Shown in pieces: positions 22,741 through 34,962 of a stretch of 64,000 bases of DNA. Numbering within the stretch: the first letter of the stretch is position 1; each line of letters starts with the position of its first letter. The notes beneath the pieces were generated by a model. It searched no databases. It was not told where the DNA came from and worked only from the letters and a program-made list of their open reading frames with translations. Source of the stretch: Ottelia alismoides (taxonomy: Eukaryota; Streptophyta; Magnoliopsida; Alismatales; Hydrocharitaceae). Position numbers and translations under genes: made by a program. The stretch lies in contig JAZKJV010005774.1 in assembly GCA_037367405.1 (NCBI GenBank), forward strand, positions 372,001-436,000. Reading direction: 5' to 3'.

Positions 22741-24448
22741 ACCGAGCCCTCTTAATTCTATTATTTGATTCGTCGTTGTAGTATAGCATTCCTTTTCACT
22801 TCCATATACTAAGCACGAGTTATGTCTTCTTCATCGCTCTTGATTCACTCTGAGGACATCGTTCGAGCTAAGTATAGAAGGCGTAGTATATATTACATAT
22901 ATACTTTAGTTCATAACTCATACTTTGTATGAGTGTGTTAATAAATAAAATGGCTAAAATCCTTTATTAAAAATCATAAAAAATTTAAAATTTTCCTTGT
23001 ACATAAACTTCTTTCTTGCACATACATAGCTATTTATAAAAATTATTTTTGTACAAATGTTTGTAAAAATGTTTTGTTTGTAAATAGTTTGTAAATATTT
23101 TTGGTATCAAAACTATGTATATAGTACAAAATTTTTGTAAAATGTTTGAAAAAGAAAAGTTTGCAAAAACCCTTGTGTAAAATGTTTGTAAATAGTTTGC
23201 AAAACTTCTGCATCCATGCATGCATTCAAACATTTTCAAAAATTTTGCACATTTTAAAAAATTTTGCATATACTTGTGTACTTTTTCTGAATCATAGTTG
23301 ACATTTAAACTAGCATGGAATTAAATTGAAAAATGAAGCTTGGTTAAGACCTTAAACCTACTTAATTCTAAGAGGAACCTTATAGGATTTGGGGTTGAGA
23401 CTTCTCAGGTCCATTGATGACTTAATATTTGAGTCCACTAGGCTATGATCACATGTCATCTTGATGAGCCTAAGTAGAACATTTAACGACGCACGCATGA
23501 CTCTCAAAAGACAATGGCTTTACTTGCACCAGCACCTTACACATAGCTCTCGACGGATGAGGTGGTGAGGAGGTAGTTTCCTTTGGCTTGGGGTAGCATA
23601 CGAGGGTAGTACTTCTAGGCAGAACCTCTCATCTTCTTTTAGGGAAGGAAGTGCACCTCAACTTGTTCTGGCGGTGTTGAGGTCTAAAGATAGGAGTTGT
23701 GGGTTGCAATAATACTTCAAAAGAGGGATAGTCTACTGGCTCAAGAGGAAAAAGTCCTTATGTTTATATGATGCACCTTGTAGATATGTTGTACATATGC
23801 ACATTTAAAAAAAATGTGTGTGCAAAAGAAAGAAAAACTTCAAAAAAAGTGGTGGGTCTGATAGAAAATGAAATACATGTCGGAGTGTATATAGTCAATA
23901 AAGCAAAGCTTATGTTACCCATTCTCATCTCATGAAGCTTGCAGCGAGGAGACTTAGCTACATTGGTTGGCTCCCAGGGATACGTGGCTACACTGGCCAC
24001 GATCCGTTCTCTTCTTTCCCCTCTTCTTAAGCTGGTTGAACTTGAACTTAGAAGGGAATACCCCGCTCCTCAAGGAAAGAGCTGCCAGACTAAGGCATTA
24101 GAGTTACCTTGTTGAGGGAGGTTGTTACCTTGCGCATTTCTGAGGTGGGGAGCTACCTATCACTTACACAGTACAAAAAAAGATTCATGGTCATTAGAGT
24201 TTGTGTATATAGACTTGTTCTGATCTGGATTATTGAGGAGTCTTGACCATAGATTAGTGGAACTTAGAGCCTGTTGAGTCTTAACCTAGGTCAAATAAGG
24301 TTCCGACAAACTAATGATCCAAAAGTCTGACTGAGCTCCATACTCCAATTTAATGAAGACAAGTTTAATAATCAGCCTTGATTCTCCTTCTTTTTTCTTT
24401 TCTTTCTCTTTTCACTTCTTTTTCAAATAAGTGTTTGCTAAGGGACTA

Positions 24449-24470
24449 GCAAAGGTAAAGTATAGGAGTG
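24449..24470 (+). other. Polypurine tract of the Athila-like element
   Basis: A purine-rich run (caaaggtaaagtataggagt type) ends immediately before the 3' LTR. It is imperfect, with pyrimidine interruptions. Position is the main support. Confidence 0.5.
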
Positions 24471-27400
24471 TGATGAATCCCTGATCATCACTCTTTATTC
24501 TTTTATTTTAGCTAATTATCTTGGCAAAGCATCATGTAAATAGATAATACAACAAGTTAGCATTATGCCATTGTATTTGTTAATATTGCATAATTAGCAT
24601 GTATTTGTGCAAAAAATAAAAGAATAAAGGAAAAGAAAAAGGAAGGAGGTATTTAGAATGAACAGAGTGACCCGAAACCCAAGAGAATGCCAAGCATTAG
24701 CTTGATCGCCAAATAAAAGAAGTAGAGAGAGATAGAGCCCACTCTATATTGTACATATTAGTTGTGTAATTAAGTAATTATTTTTGATAAAATAAAAATA
24801 AAATATTCTTTTTAACTCCTTGTATATAGTCCTAAAAATAAAACAAAAATCAGAAAAAAAAATAAAATAAAATAAAAATAAAATCCTCCCTCCCTTGTAC
24901 AAAATACATGTATACATATGCTTTATTTTTTATTTATTATATACCTGTAAATAAGAAATAAAAATAAAATAAAAATTATTGTATACTCCAAAAATTATGT
25001 TGTAAATAAATAAAATATAAAATTAGGGTATTAGTGTAAAAATAACAAAATAAAAATAATTGTACAAAATACGTAGGTATAATATACATGTATATAACAC
25101 ACTACATTGTATAAAGATTAATTTTTTTCTCATAAAAATAAATAAAAATCATAGGAAAATAGTGTGAATAATAATAAACATTTTTTATTTTATACACTTT
25201 TTGATTTAAAATAATTTATTATTTTTTATTGAATTTGTAAGTATTTTGTACATTCGATTTTTCTGATTGGTCCCACGTCACGTTGTTGACCCGAGTCAAT
25301 ACCCTCTTCCAGGGATTGACCCGACCTGATCTCGTCGACAGACTAATTTCTTCGAATTTTCCCGATCGGGTCACGCGACCCCTCGCCCCGATTCTTCGCA
25401 CGTAGTCTCTCCTTCGATCTAGGACCCTCGCGGATCCCTAGGAAGGCACAAATCTTCCTAGGGTTGCGTGCTCTTGTCCGATTCCTCCAGCCTCCTGGAA
25501 ACCCTATATAGTCTCTTCTCCGCCTTCTAGGAGCGGGAGCTCGTACCTCGCGCCTCCCTTCCTCCCTAGCCACCTCCGGTTGAGTGACAGCTTCCCGAGG
25601 GACCCTTTAGATCGAAGCTTAGAGGAGTAGCTATGCTGCTCAGCCTCGTGGCCGGCGTGCGCCACCGCGGTCAGCCTCCCGATCTTCCACAGCCTGGTCG
25701 AGGCCGTTAACTCGCCGACCGCCTTCTCCAGAAGCTCTAAAAGCTTGCCTGGGACCTTAGGTACCCGCTATTTCCTTTGCATTTTCGAATTCGCTTCGAT
25801 CATTCCATCTTTTGTTGCCGCATGTTCATCTGCTCCGACCAGCTGGTCGGAGCCCCATTTTCCACATCCATCCACTCCGATCGAACCCCAATGCACGCTC
25901 CACCTTGCATTGCAACCTGATCCCCCTTAGGCTCGTCCCTTAGGTCAAGATGAAGGATCTGATCTCCTCTATCACCTCCGCCGGAGATCGAGCTTCGCCC
26001 CACGTCGCTTCTTTGCATTCCAGTCCGAATAACCCTCGACCGGAGCTCCGTTCCGAGTCAAGCCTTCCTTTGCAGGTGTTAGTGCGTGCTGGGTGCCCCT
26101 GTTTCATCCATCAGAGGGTTCGTCGGAGTAGCTCCAGGCCACCTTCACCGTCACACGCATCCGGTCGTTGGCTCCTCCATCGGACCCGTTCAGTCGACGC
26201 GGAGGACCTCCATGATCATTCCTGAGCTTCTCGATCGATCATCAGAGCTGAGGATAGCCTCCTTGGCTCTGGTGAAGTTCATCCCGCCCCTGTTCTTCTA
26301 GGCGTATCCAGCACCGTCGGATTGGCCCTATTCTTTCAGATCAGATCCGCGCTGCCGACCGTAGCAGCCTTCCGGGTCGTTAGATCTGACCTCTAACTTA
26401 TCTGCGCCCCATACCCTCAACAACTCCTGAGGCGTCAGATCTGACACCTGCCACATCTGAGCCGCACGTCCAGGCGCAACCAGCGGCCACCATGTGTCCG
26501 TCACGCGCACCGCACGCACCTGCAAGGGTATATTGCACTTTCTTCCATGTACTTTTCAAGTTTTATGTTTTAGTTTGTTAAATAAAGTTGTAGTTCAAAC
26601 TATTTGCATATTAGTCCCCGATGTTAGGTATTCGCACTTTAGTCCTCCCAATTTGAATACGCGTGCATTATCACGTGCCCTATGGTGTTTTTGCATCTTA
26701 TACCCTGGACTTTTTATAGGTTCTGAGTTGTATGAAAAGTTTTACGTATTTGCATTTATGCCCCTGTGCGTGGTTATTGACATGTGCATGAATTTTGTGG
26801 GAATTTTTGCACTGATGCCCTTAGACTTTATACGTGTGTTATTGTTTAGTCTGGAAACTCAGAATATTTGCAAATAGGTCCCTATAACCTGTGTGTTTTT
26901 TTTTTAAATCAAATAATTATCAAATTTACTCTAAAAATTTCCCAAAAATTACCATTAGATCCTGCTACTATGAAATATATTTTGTAATTTTTGTGACATA
27001 ATTTGCTTTTATTTGATATTTTCTAAAAATCAAAAACCCATAAAAAACATCTGTCTATTTTATAAAATACCAAAAAAAATATAAAATACCCCTAAAAATT
27101 CTATAAAAAATTCATGTGTATTTATTTTGGTTTCTTAAATTTCAGTACCATTTTTGTTCCAGTATCCTTTATAAAAACCCCTAAACATCACAAAAGACCA
27201 AAAATCTTATAAAAATCATGAAAAATTCTATAAAAATCAAAAATGAGTTTTCAATTTTATAGTTAGATATTGTCATCTATTTTAACATAAAATTACAACC
27301 AGGACTTTTGGGGCACTTTAGATATTTTAAAGTTGCCTTCTAATCTAGGATGTACACCTATTTGCTATTTTGATTTTATTTCATTTTTATAAAATTATAT

Positions 27401-27832
27401 AAAAACAGAAAAACCTTAGAAAATTGCCAAAAACACTTGCATATTTGAAAATATAAAAATATTTTTATTTCAAATTTTAGAGCATTTTTAGTCATAATAA
27501 AAATTGTTGAAGTTTAGTCTTCTTTATCCTTTTATTTGATTTCTTAATTAGAAAATAAATAATAATAATATAAAAAATGTAAATTAAAAAATCACCAAAA
27601 AGGTGTCTTTTCTTCTCTGATTTCTCGACTACTTCATAGGCTTTGCTCGTGCTCCTTGTGTTTGACCCTGGTCGCTATACCAGATTAAATAAATAGCGGA
27701 GACCGCTGCATTCGATTTCGTGCTTTGATTGTTTTACTTGTGGTCTTGTTTTTCTTGTTGAGCCCGGCTCGGGTGGTTGAGGTCGCAACGACCTTTGATA
27801 TCACTTAGCCCCGATCGCCCGATAGCTCATCA
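24471..27832 (+). repeat. 3' LTR of the Athila-like element
   Basis: 3362 bp, matching 7212-10561 throughout: AT-rich start (tgatgaatcc), GC-rich block at 25270-26520, TATA-like ctatatag at 25504-25511, hairpin plus AATAAA at 27667-27693, end ctcatca. CTTCC follows at 27833. Confidence 0.92.
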
Positions 27833-28464
27833 CTTCCACGTTGGTTGCGGGAGGGGGTGCCTGGGCTAGTTGGTAGGGCTTCCACGGGTGCTGCGAGCGC
27901 AGCTGAAGCAGTGCTGTGCGGGGGTGATGCTTCCACGAGTGCAGCGGAAGGGAGGGTGTTGCTTGCTTGGGAGGAGGTGGTTCGACGGGAGGAGCGAGCT
28001 TCCACGGGTGGGGGTGGGGGTGGAGGGGGTGCTTCGCGTTGCTGCGGCATGGGGATGATTGGGTTGGTCGGCGAGGCTTCCACGTTGGCTGCGGGAGGTG
28101 GTGCTTGGGCTGGTCGGCAGGGCTTCCATGGGTGCTGCGAGCGCAGCTGGAGCGGTGTTGCGAGCGCAGCTGGAGCAGTGCCGCGTGGGGGCACTCGATG
28201 GACGCGGCGGAAAAGGCGGCGGTGGAAGGCTTCCAGGAAACTGGGGAAGGGGAGGACATGTATAAATATAAAATATTTCGAAGGGTAAAATTATCTATAT
28301 CTAACTTTTTCTGTCTGAGTTAACAGAGATTTGAAATGGAATATAACACAGGGTTATGTCATGTAAAGGTTAAGCATTACTTGAGGTTTCTCATGTAATT
28401 TGCAATTATGCGGGATTATGAATGTAATTACAAAATTACTCAAGGTTATGGGTGTAAAAATCCC
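27833..28464. mobile_element. Mutator-like (Pack-MULE-like) element, right part
   Basis: Continues the element at 6264-7211 after the Athila-like insertion, sharing the CTTCC duplication. The GC-rich part (27833-28255) carries more units of the ~47-bp minisatellite and a gctgcgagcgcagctg repeat. The right TIR runs back from 28464 (gtaaaaatccc) to about 28340. The following aaaaaaata (28465-28473) is the target duplication. Long open frames on both strands are Gly/Ala/Pro-rich and reflect composition. Confidence 0.7.
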
Positions 28465-28473
28465 AAAAAAATA

Positions 28474-28679
28474 CAGTCAAAAAATTGTGTTGGGCTGCAA
28501 AAAAGGAAGAAGAATTTATTGTTGATCCTTCATTATTCTCCCAACTTGGACATTGCTGACAAGTTTGGGAGAAATGGGGAGTGTTGGGTAGAGCATTTCT
28601 TGCTCTACGATTGATGGTTAGTGGTGTCATGCCCTACCTTTATTTGAAGTGTTGGGTAGTGGTTTTCGAGCCCTACCAT
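28474..28679. other. Spacer between the Mutator-like and hAT elements, no gene
   Basis: Apparently unique sequence with a repeated gtgttgggtag motif (about 28579 and 28650). No gene seen. The last 8 bases (cctaccat) are the left hAT target duplication. Confidence 0.5.
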
Positions 28680-30450
28680 TAGGGGTGCTAATCAAATCGA
28701 ATACATACGAATCCACTTAGATTCAGATTCAATTCATTATAAAATTTTCGAATCCGAATTCGAATCGAATATTAAATGAATTTCTAATCTAAATTCAAAT
28801 TCAATTCGTTTGGAGTTTCGAATATTCAAATTCGATTCATCTTATATCAAATTAGAATTTTATTTAATAATTTAACTAATAATAATTTTATATTAATAAT
28901 ATTTTAAGTTTTAGAGAATTGAATAGACTTTGTGTTACTAATTTGTGAAAAAATAATTGAGATAAATAAAAAACTTTTAACATAAATGATAAAATTCAAT
29001 AGATAATATAAATTGCATTAAAGTACTTAACTTTTGTTGTTCGTGTATGTCTCTAGCAATCCTCATTTGCTCTTTTTGTACCTATGGTGAATTGGATATA
29101 TAAAGAAAAAATAATTATTGACATCTTGATAAACATTGATCTTTTCTTTTTGTACCTGTGATGAAAATTCAATCAATGCATCTACACCTTTCAACTGGCA
29201 CTCCACCAACTTTCTCATTCTTTTTGGTAAATGATTCATAAACCATTGATCTTTTCTTTCTATCAATCTTATTAATTATTTAAGGAATCGATTTTTCTAT
29301 TTCTTCATACTCTTCTTTCACTTTTTCATTAATATCATCATCATGCCCAATGACCCTCTCATGGACACTATCTTGAGAAGATGGTATGTTTGAATTAGAC
29401 TTCTAAAAATAAAATGAAAACACATACTCAAAACTATATTTTAAATTCCATACCATTATAGAAATACAAGATATAGAGTAATAGATATACATGTCCAAAA
29501 TAATAACCAGAAGATTGTGTTCGAGTTTTCTCTGAAGAATCCTCCATGTCTTCCCTCCCATTGTGACCTATTTCCATGATATCTGAAAAAAAGAATCACT
29601 AAATTCCATCAGAACCATTAAAGGTCGATGAACTGACTTATGGAGTTGAATCTAACATATGAGGTGTATAAAAACCGACAGACTGGACTGAGAACTCAGT
29701 TGGTATGGCTCTGATCTTCAATTTTGTAATATGTAACATTTTTTCTACATCAAGAATGAACAGTTCATGCTTACCTCATTTCAATGCACTCATATGGGGG
29801 GCATAGTTGGGCTTATTAAAGATTATGACGATATTTCCTTCTTGATAATCTAATCCCCTTGTAATCTTAAGGGTATTAAGACTGGAGCCGACGGTGTTGG
29901 AGAGAGCGAGCAGGAGCGGGAGGCTGGAGCCGGTGGCGTTAGAAGAGTGAGCAAGAGCGGGAGGCTAGAGCCAATAATGTTGGAGAGAGCAAGCAGGAGC
30001 GAGAGGTTGGAGCTGGCGACGTTGGAGAGCAGAAGTAAATGTTAGGATTTTTTCCTCATGAGTGACGAGGGGAGAGAGAATTTGGGGGAGTAAAGAGGAG
30101 GTATGGTGTATGCAATGGGCATCCCAAAATTGGGATGTTTAGAATAAGATGATGAAAAATTTTATTTACTATATTAAGTTGCATATCATGTGTGGGGATT
30201 TTACAAAATATATACTACATTTATTTACATATATATAATGCTTCATACCATATCATATATTTGTATGTATCGAATCGAATCGAATTATTATCGAACAATT
30301 CCAAGTGAATCCAGATTCGATTCATTTGGGAATAGAATTCAAAAGTTAAATTCAAATTCAGTTCATTTGATTTCGAATCGAACTTTTTTCGAATTTTTAT
30401 CGAACGAATCCTAATCGGATTCGAATGATTCAATTCAATTAGCAGCCCTA
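28680..30450 (-). mobile_element. Non-autonomous hAT-like element 1
   Basis: Ends are inverted: taggggtgctaat on the left and attagcagcccta on the right, followed inward by gattcgaat-type subterminal repeats. The flanks cctaccat (28672-28679) and tctaccat (30451-30458) agree in 7 of 8 bases, as expected for the 8-bp duplication of hAT elements. No transposase domain remains. Minus-strand fragments look like leftover exons: about 29577-29518 (starts MEIGHNGRED after a cag acceptor) and about 29403-29280 (SNSNIPSSQDSVHERVIG, acidic, ends in a stop). A further open piece at 29063-29266 has no known domain. Confidence 0.75.
29880..30035 (+). repeat. ~54-bp tandem repeat, three units
   Basis: Units of the form ggagccgacggtgttggaga + gcgagcaggagcgggaggct, with about three diverged copies. 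GC-rich, inside the otherwise AT-rich hAT-like element. Confidence 0.7.
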
Positions 30451-30458
30451 TCTACCAT

Positions 30459-30694
30459 TGGTTGAGGCACTCTGTTTGAGTGACCTATTTTGAAGACGGG
30501 AAATGTTTGTTTCCCCTGATTCAGTCTAAAAGTTGGCATTTCAAGTAAGACAGAGATGCAACTTATGAAAAATACTGGATTTCCAATTCAATTATATCAT
30601 CATTCACTGTTTCACCAAACTAACAACAATGATTAGTATTGTCAATCCGTATGGTAAAATAATTTGCTTGCTGAATAAATGCAAGCCTTATTTC
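30459..30694. other. Spacer between hAT elements, no gene
   Basis: About 236 bp of unremarkable sequence. No open frame or repeat is recognised. The last 8 bases (cttatttc) are the probable left target duplication of hAT element 2. Confidence 0.4.
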
Positions 30695-31289
30695 AAGGGA
30701 TGCAATGAACGAATACAAATACGAATTCAGGTCATACCGTAACCATATTCATATTATTTTACGAATACGAATGTTACATGAATGTAAAAAATCAAGATCA
30801 ATATCCTCAAAATACAAATATGAATATGACTCTTTTATGAACAAATACGAATATCTAAACGAATGTTAACTTTTAACATGAATATTAAATTATAAATGAA
30901 AAGATACCTGATTATTTGGTGTCCACTTCCACATTTCTATCTGTTGACTTGAATCAAAAATTCAACTTAATATGATACGACAATATAATAATGAATATTG
31001 CAATAAGAAGTTTTAAATGGAACAAACAAATATCTTGCAAAGTAATGTTACTAAATTAAAGTTGCGGACATAAATCAAAGCATAAAATGTCTAGTTTCAA
31101 ATAACAGTCATTCCAAGTCTGATCACATCCAAAAGAGAAATTGTCTACAAACATTAAATCACTCAATACATCGATGACTAAGTCAAACTATTCTTCGAAT
31201 GACCATGTTCCATATCACATCACCTATGGACAAAATATATTTGATAAGAATAAAATTTATATAGATATAAAAAGAAACTACAATGTAAA

Positions 31290-33608
31290 CTAATCATACC
31301 AAAATTCATCTTCCGTTTTATTTGTTTCATATCCTTCTTTTTCAACATTCTCATATTCTCCATATTCATCATTCTCATTATTTACTTCTTGTGCAGCACT
31401 CTCATTTGTTTCAACTACAAGATTGAAAAAAGAATATCAAGAGAATATCATATAAAGGTAAATAAATATTATCATTAGAAAACTATGCTTACTTGAATTT
31501 TTTTGCATGTTTGATATATCTTCTACCACTTCTTGTTCAAATAGAGAATCTGTTTCAACTATATTCCAAAAAAATGAGGTATACATTATATGATGAAGGT
31601 ACGAGAAAATGATAAATTTATAAGTGTTATTGTTACCTTTAAATTCATCCTTCAGCCAATCTTGCCCGCATATTAAGACCTCCACCATCTCCGTACCCAA
31701 ATTGCTACGATATGTATCTACTACTCGACCGCCATCGCTGAAAGCAGATTCAAAAGCAACAGTAGACACGGGAACCCCAAGAATATCCTTTGCCATTTTC
31801 CCAAGTATAGGAAACCTTCCAATATTTTGTTTCCACCATCCCAAAATATCAAAGCCGCTTCCACAATCATCCTTCCATTTCAAACACTTCTCTTCTAAAT
31901 ATTCATCCAACTCAGATTTTGATGGTTCAACATCTTCTTTATCCATGATTTGAGCAAATCTGCTCTTTCTCTTTTCCGATGGATTACTTGGAGGAAGAGA
32001 AACTATGACATCACTTGATCCAGTCCTATGATCTTTAACAAGAGAAGAATATGACTGAAATAATTTTTTAACGATACTTCGAAGTTCAATCACTTTCTTA
32101 TCTGCATCATTCGGATAAAGATCAGTATAATAAATTTCTATTGCCTTCATCTTGTAACGAGGATCTAAAATGGAAGCAACGGCCAAGAGTTGACTGCACA
32201 TATCCCAATATCTGTCAAACTTCAATTTCATCACGGTGGCCATGGAAATGATAATCTTATCATTACTTTTCAACCATTCCACAAATAGCAATTGTATTTC
32301 ACAAAATTCGACAAAGAAAAGATTGGATGTCACATAATTCGACCCAGATAACAATTCTGTAACATCATAAAAGTGTTTCAAGCATTCCTCCAACTTTCTT
32401 ACGTACTCCCACTCATCATCACTCAACGCATGAACAAAGTTGGAATCTCTAAAAGCAAACCTTTTAAAAACATCTTTATATTCCAAAGCGGTAGTCAACA
32501 TGAGATAAGTAGAATTCCACCTCGTACAACAATCCAATGCCAAACTTTTCTTTAGTTGTGGATCAACCTGTTGTGTTGTCTCATTGAACATAGCTTCCAT
32601 TTGTGGTGAACAAGTCACATATTTGATACCAAGACGAACCCTCTGTATTGCACTTGATATAACCTTCAATCCATCTTGGACAACAAGATTAATGGCATGA
32701 GCAGCACATCTCACATGAAAAAACAATCCATTGCATGGTAATGAATCACTAAGACGAGTTTTAATATGACAGATGGCCTCATCATTCGCCTTATCATTAT
32801 CCATAGTGACTGTAAATAGTTTTTTATCAATGTTCCATTCAAACATACGCGACAAAAAATGGCTACTAATATGCACTCCAGTTGATACATCTGCATTGAT
32901 GAAATTTATGATTTTTTTTTGCAATTTCCAAGAATCATCAATAAAGTGTGCTGTAATGCATAGATAGGACTTGTTCTGTGAAGAAGTTGTCCACTTATCC
33001 ATGGTCAGAGATATTCGTGAAGAAAGATTTTCAAAATTTTGGTAGATTTTCTTTTTCTCATCAATGTAGGTAACCTTACACAACTTTTCCATTGTAGTTC
33101 GTGATGGAATTTTATGTTGTGGACGAAGGGAATGGATATATGCACGAAATGCAACATGTGAAACTATATTGAAAGGATACCCATGCACCATAATAGCCCT
33201 TGCAAGCAACAACTGGCTATGTTCATCATCAAATGTGTAATTCATAAGTGTGCTACTTTCATCAACTTTCGTAGATGATTGCATCAATAATTGACCAGGC
33301 TCAAGTTTCGATATTTTCGGACAAGACCTTTTATAATGATCTGACAAATGTATTATCTCTGCATCAGTACCATGACGAAATTCTTCAAAACAATGTTTAC
33401 ATTTAGCCCACAATACATCCACCTCAATTTCATCATCCTTGACATTCATTTTCTCTTTTTTGTAAATTCGATCATAATGATTCCATACTTCTGATCTCAA
33501 TTTTTTCTGCTTCTTAAAGTTTTTTTGAACATCTTCTAAATTGTTACTCTCATTGCCAACTGACGGATCGACATTCATTATTTTTTCTGCAAACATTGAA
33601 GTTAACAT
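31290..33608 (-). CDS. hAT transposase with BED zinc finger, three predicted exons
   Basis: Exons read as complement(31637-33608, 31493-31558, 31290-31414). Donors are AAAG|GTAACA and TCAA|GTAAGC; acceptors are AATATAG and CTTGTAG. This gives about 720 aa, or 710 if translation starts at the 11th codon (33578), since a TTTGCAG acceptor sits just before that ATG. The BED finger uses C70, C73, H91 and C96. The RNase H-like catalytic core follows, with LTMDKWTTSS and TVTMDNDKANDE, then the conserved HVRCAAHAINLVVQDGL and CCTRWNSTYLML. The C-terminal hATC dimerisation domain has the VSTVAFESAFSDGGRVVDTYR region (about residues 600-640) and ICGQDWL. The tail is acidic and ends EDEFWYD. No stop or frameshift is seen. 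It would excise and insert this element, and possibly the non-autonomous hAT-like relatives, in the nucleus. Confidence 0.88.
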
Positions 33609-34124
33609 TCAAGCAACCACAAAAAAACATTCCAAGTTGGTTAACCACATATCAATTTTCTTTTTAAGAGATTTCTTCTAACAATAACATTCCAATTTGG
33701 TTGCGACTGCAAGGAAGGTTAACATTAACACTCCATGTTAACATTTCTAACAACAGCGTTCCATTCACAAAAAAACATTCCACATTCCAATTTCCTTTCT
33801 ACAAAAAATAATAGATTTAATTTCTTGAAATTAACATTACAAGATTAAAAATTTAAAATGATATACCAGATCAGATGCAATTGCAATTGAGAGGGAGGTT
33901 GCGGCTGTGACGAAGGGAGGTTGAGGTTGCGGATGTGACGGAGCGAGGTTGGTTGCGACGAAGAATTTAAGATGCACCAATTAGATGAAAACCTCAGAAA
34001 TAGTTAGAATGGAAACGACAACCGTAGAAAAAAGTAACCTTGATGAATGATGGATCTCCTAAACAGGATTCTCGAGCACGAAAACAAGGAGTCCGAACAC
34101 CGTCAACGGGAGATTGGACGGGGC

Positions 34125-34780
34125 GTCAGGGGAGGGGAAGCGCAGCGGGGAAGGTGGAGGGAGGTTGGGTGGTGGCAGAGGGAGGTTGGGTAGGGGAGGA
34201 GGAGGGCAACGAGGGAGGTAAAGGGTAGGGGGAGGTGATGGGAGGTTGGGTGGTGGAGGAGGGAGGTTGGGTAGGGGAGGAGGAGGGCAACGAGGGAGGT
34301 GAAGGGTAGGGGGAGGTGATGGGAGGTTGGGTGGTGGCGGAGGGAGGTTGGGTAGGGGAAGCAAGGGAGGCGCAGGGCGACAGGGGGAGGCGGAGGTCAG
34401 GGGGAGGCACAGGGCAGCTAGGTGGGGGAGGCGGGTGGTGGCGTTAGGGGAGGCTAGGGAGGCAGGGGAGGTTGGGTGGTGGCGAAGGGAGGTTGGGTAG
34501 GGGAGGCAGGGGAGGAAGATGGTGGCAGGGGGAGGCGGAGGGAGGTTGGGGAGGCAAAGGGCAGCTAGGTGGGGGAGGTAGAGGTCTGCGAGGGAGGCGG
34601 AATGTTGCAGAGGAGGCAGAGGAAGGTTGGGGAGGAAGAGGGTGGTGCGTCGGTGGGGGTGACGAGGGAGGAAGAAGGCGACGCTCGAACGAGGGTGGCG
34701 GGGGAGAAGAGGGAACCTGTGGAGGAAGAGGGGTCGGCGGGGGAGAGGGGATGTCGGCGGGGGAGAGGGGATTTGGGGAA
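34125..34780 (+). repeat. G-rich minisatellite (GGGAGGTTGGGTGG type)
   Basis: Tandem units including a ~103-bp unit repeated at about 34160 and 34263, each containing ggaggttgggtggtgg and gagggcaacgagggagg. It continues irregularly to 34780. It lies upstream of the transposase start, so on the coding strand the same block is C-rich. Many GGG runs could form G-quadruplexes on the plus strand. Pro-rich or Gly-rich open frames across it are artefacts. Confidence 0.85.
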
Positions 34781-34962
34781 ATGAGGATTATTTTTTTCGT
34801 ATTCGTATTCGTTAACTCAATATTCGTATTCGGATTCATATCCGTAAAAAAATCATTTAAAATACTCGTATTCGTACTCGCCTGTTTTAAAAAAACAAGA
34901 ACCATATTCTCTTGAAAATGAATACAAATATAACCGCATCCGTTTGCATCCCTACTTGTCTC

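Larger units (their letters stand above)
21991..24470 (+). other. 3' non-coding region of the Athila-like element
   Basis: About 2.5 kb between integrase and 3' LTR. No env-like frame is visible. It holds a hairpin repeat array (22382-22740), a Tourist-like MITE, and a low-complexity stretch rich in tttgtaaa (22980-23280). From 23330 to 24420 the sequence is of mixed composition and I see nothing recognisable in it. Confidence 0.6.
7212..27832 (+). mobile_element. Athila-like Ty3/Gypsy LTR retrotransposon, degenerate, with nested insertions
   Basis: The full span is 20,621 bp between identical 5-bp duplications CTTCC (7207-7211 and 27833-27837). LTRs of about 3.35 kb begin taatgaatcc/tgatgaatcc and end ctcatca. 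A primer site complementary to tRNA-Asp follows the 5' LTR. Gag, protease, RT, RNase H and integrase remnants lie in Gypsy order. The gag sequence and the FMDDFS RT motif resemble the Athila lineage. Coding regions carry many stops and frameshifts. Nested inside are a solo LTR (17163-20747) and two Tourist-like MITEs. Removing the solo LTR leaves about 17 kb. The element splits the Mutator-like element. No env-like ORF and no chromodomain are seen. Confidence 0.93.
30695..34954 (-). mobile_element. Autonomous-looking hAT element 2
   Basis: About 4.26 kb. The left end aagggatgcaatgaacg and the right end cgtttgcatcccta are inverted; agggatgca is the Ac-like hAT terminal motif. Both subterminal regions carry many tacgaata/attcgta motifs, the typical spread-out transposase binding sites of hAT elements. 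Flanks cttatttc and cttgtctc agree in 6 of 8 bases, so the target duplication is only probable. The body carries one complete transposase gene on the minus strand and a G-rich minisatellite upstream of it. Confidence 0.82.

Noticed and set aside
34059..34915. Pro-rich and Gly-rich proteins of 94-153 codons
   Set aside because: Products of the G-rich minisatellite in all frames. Repeat-derived.
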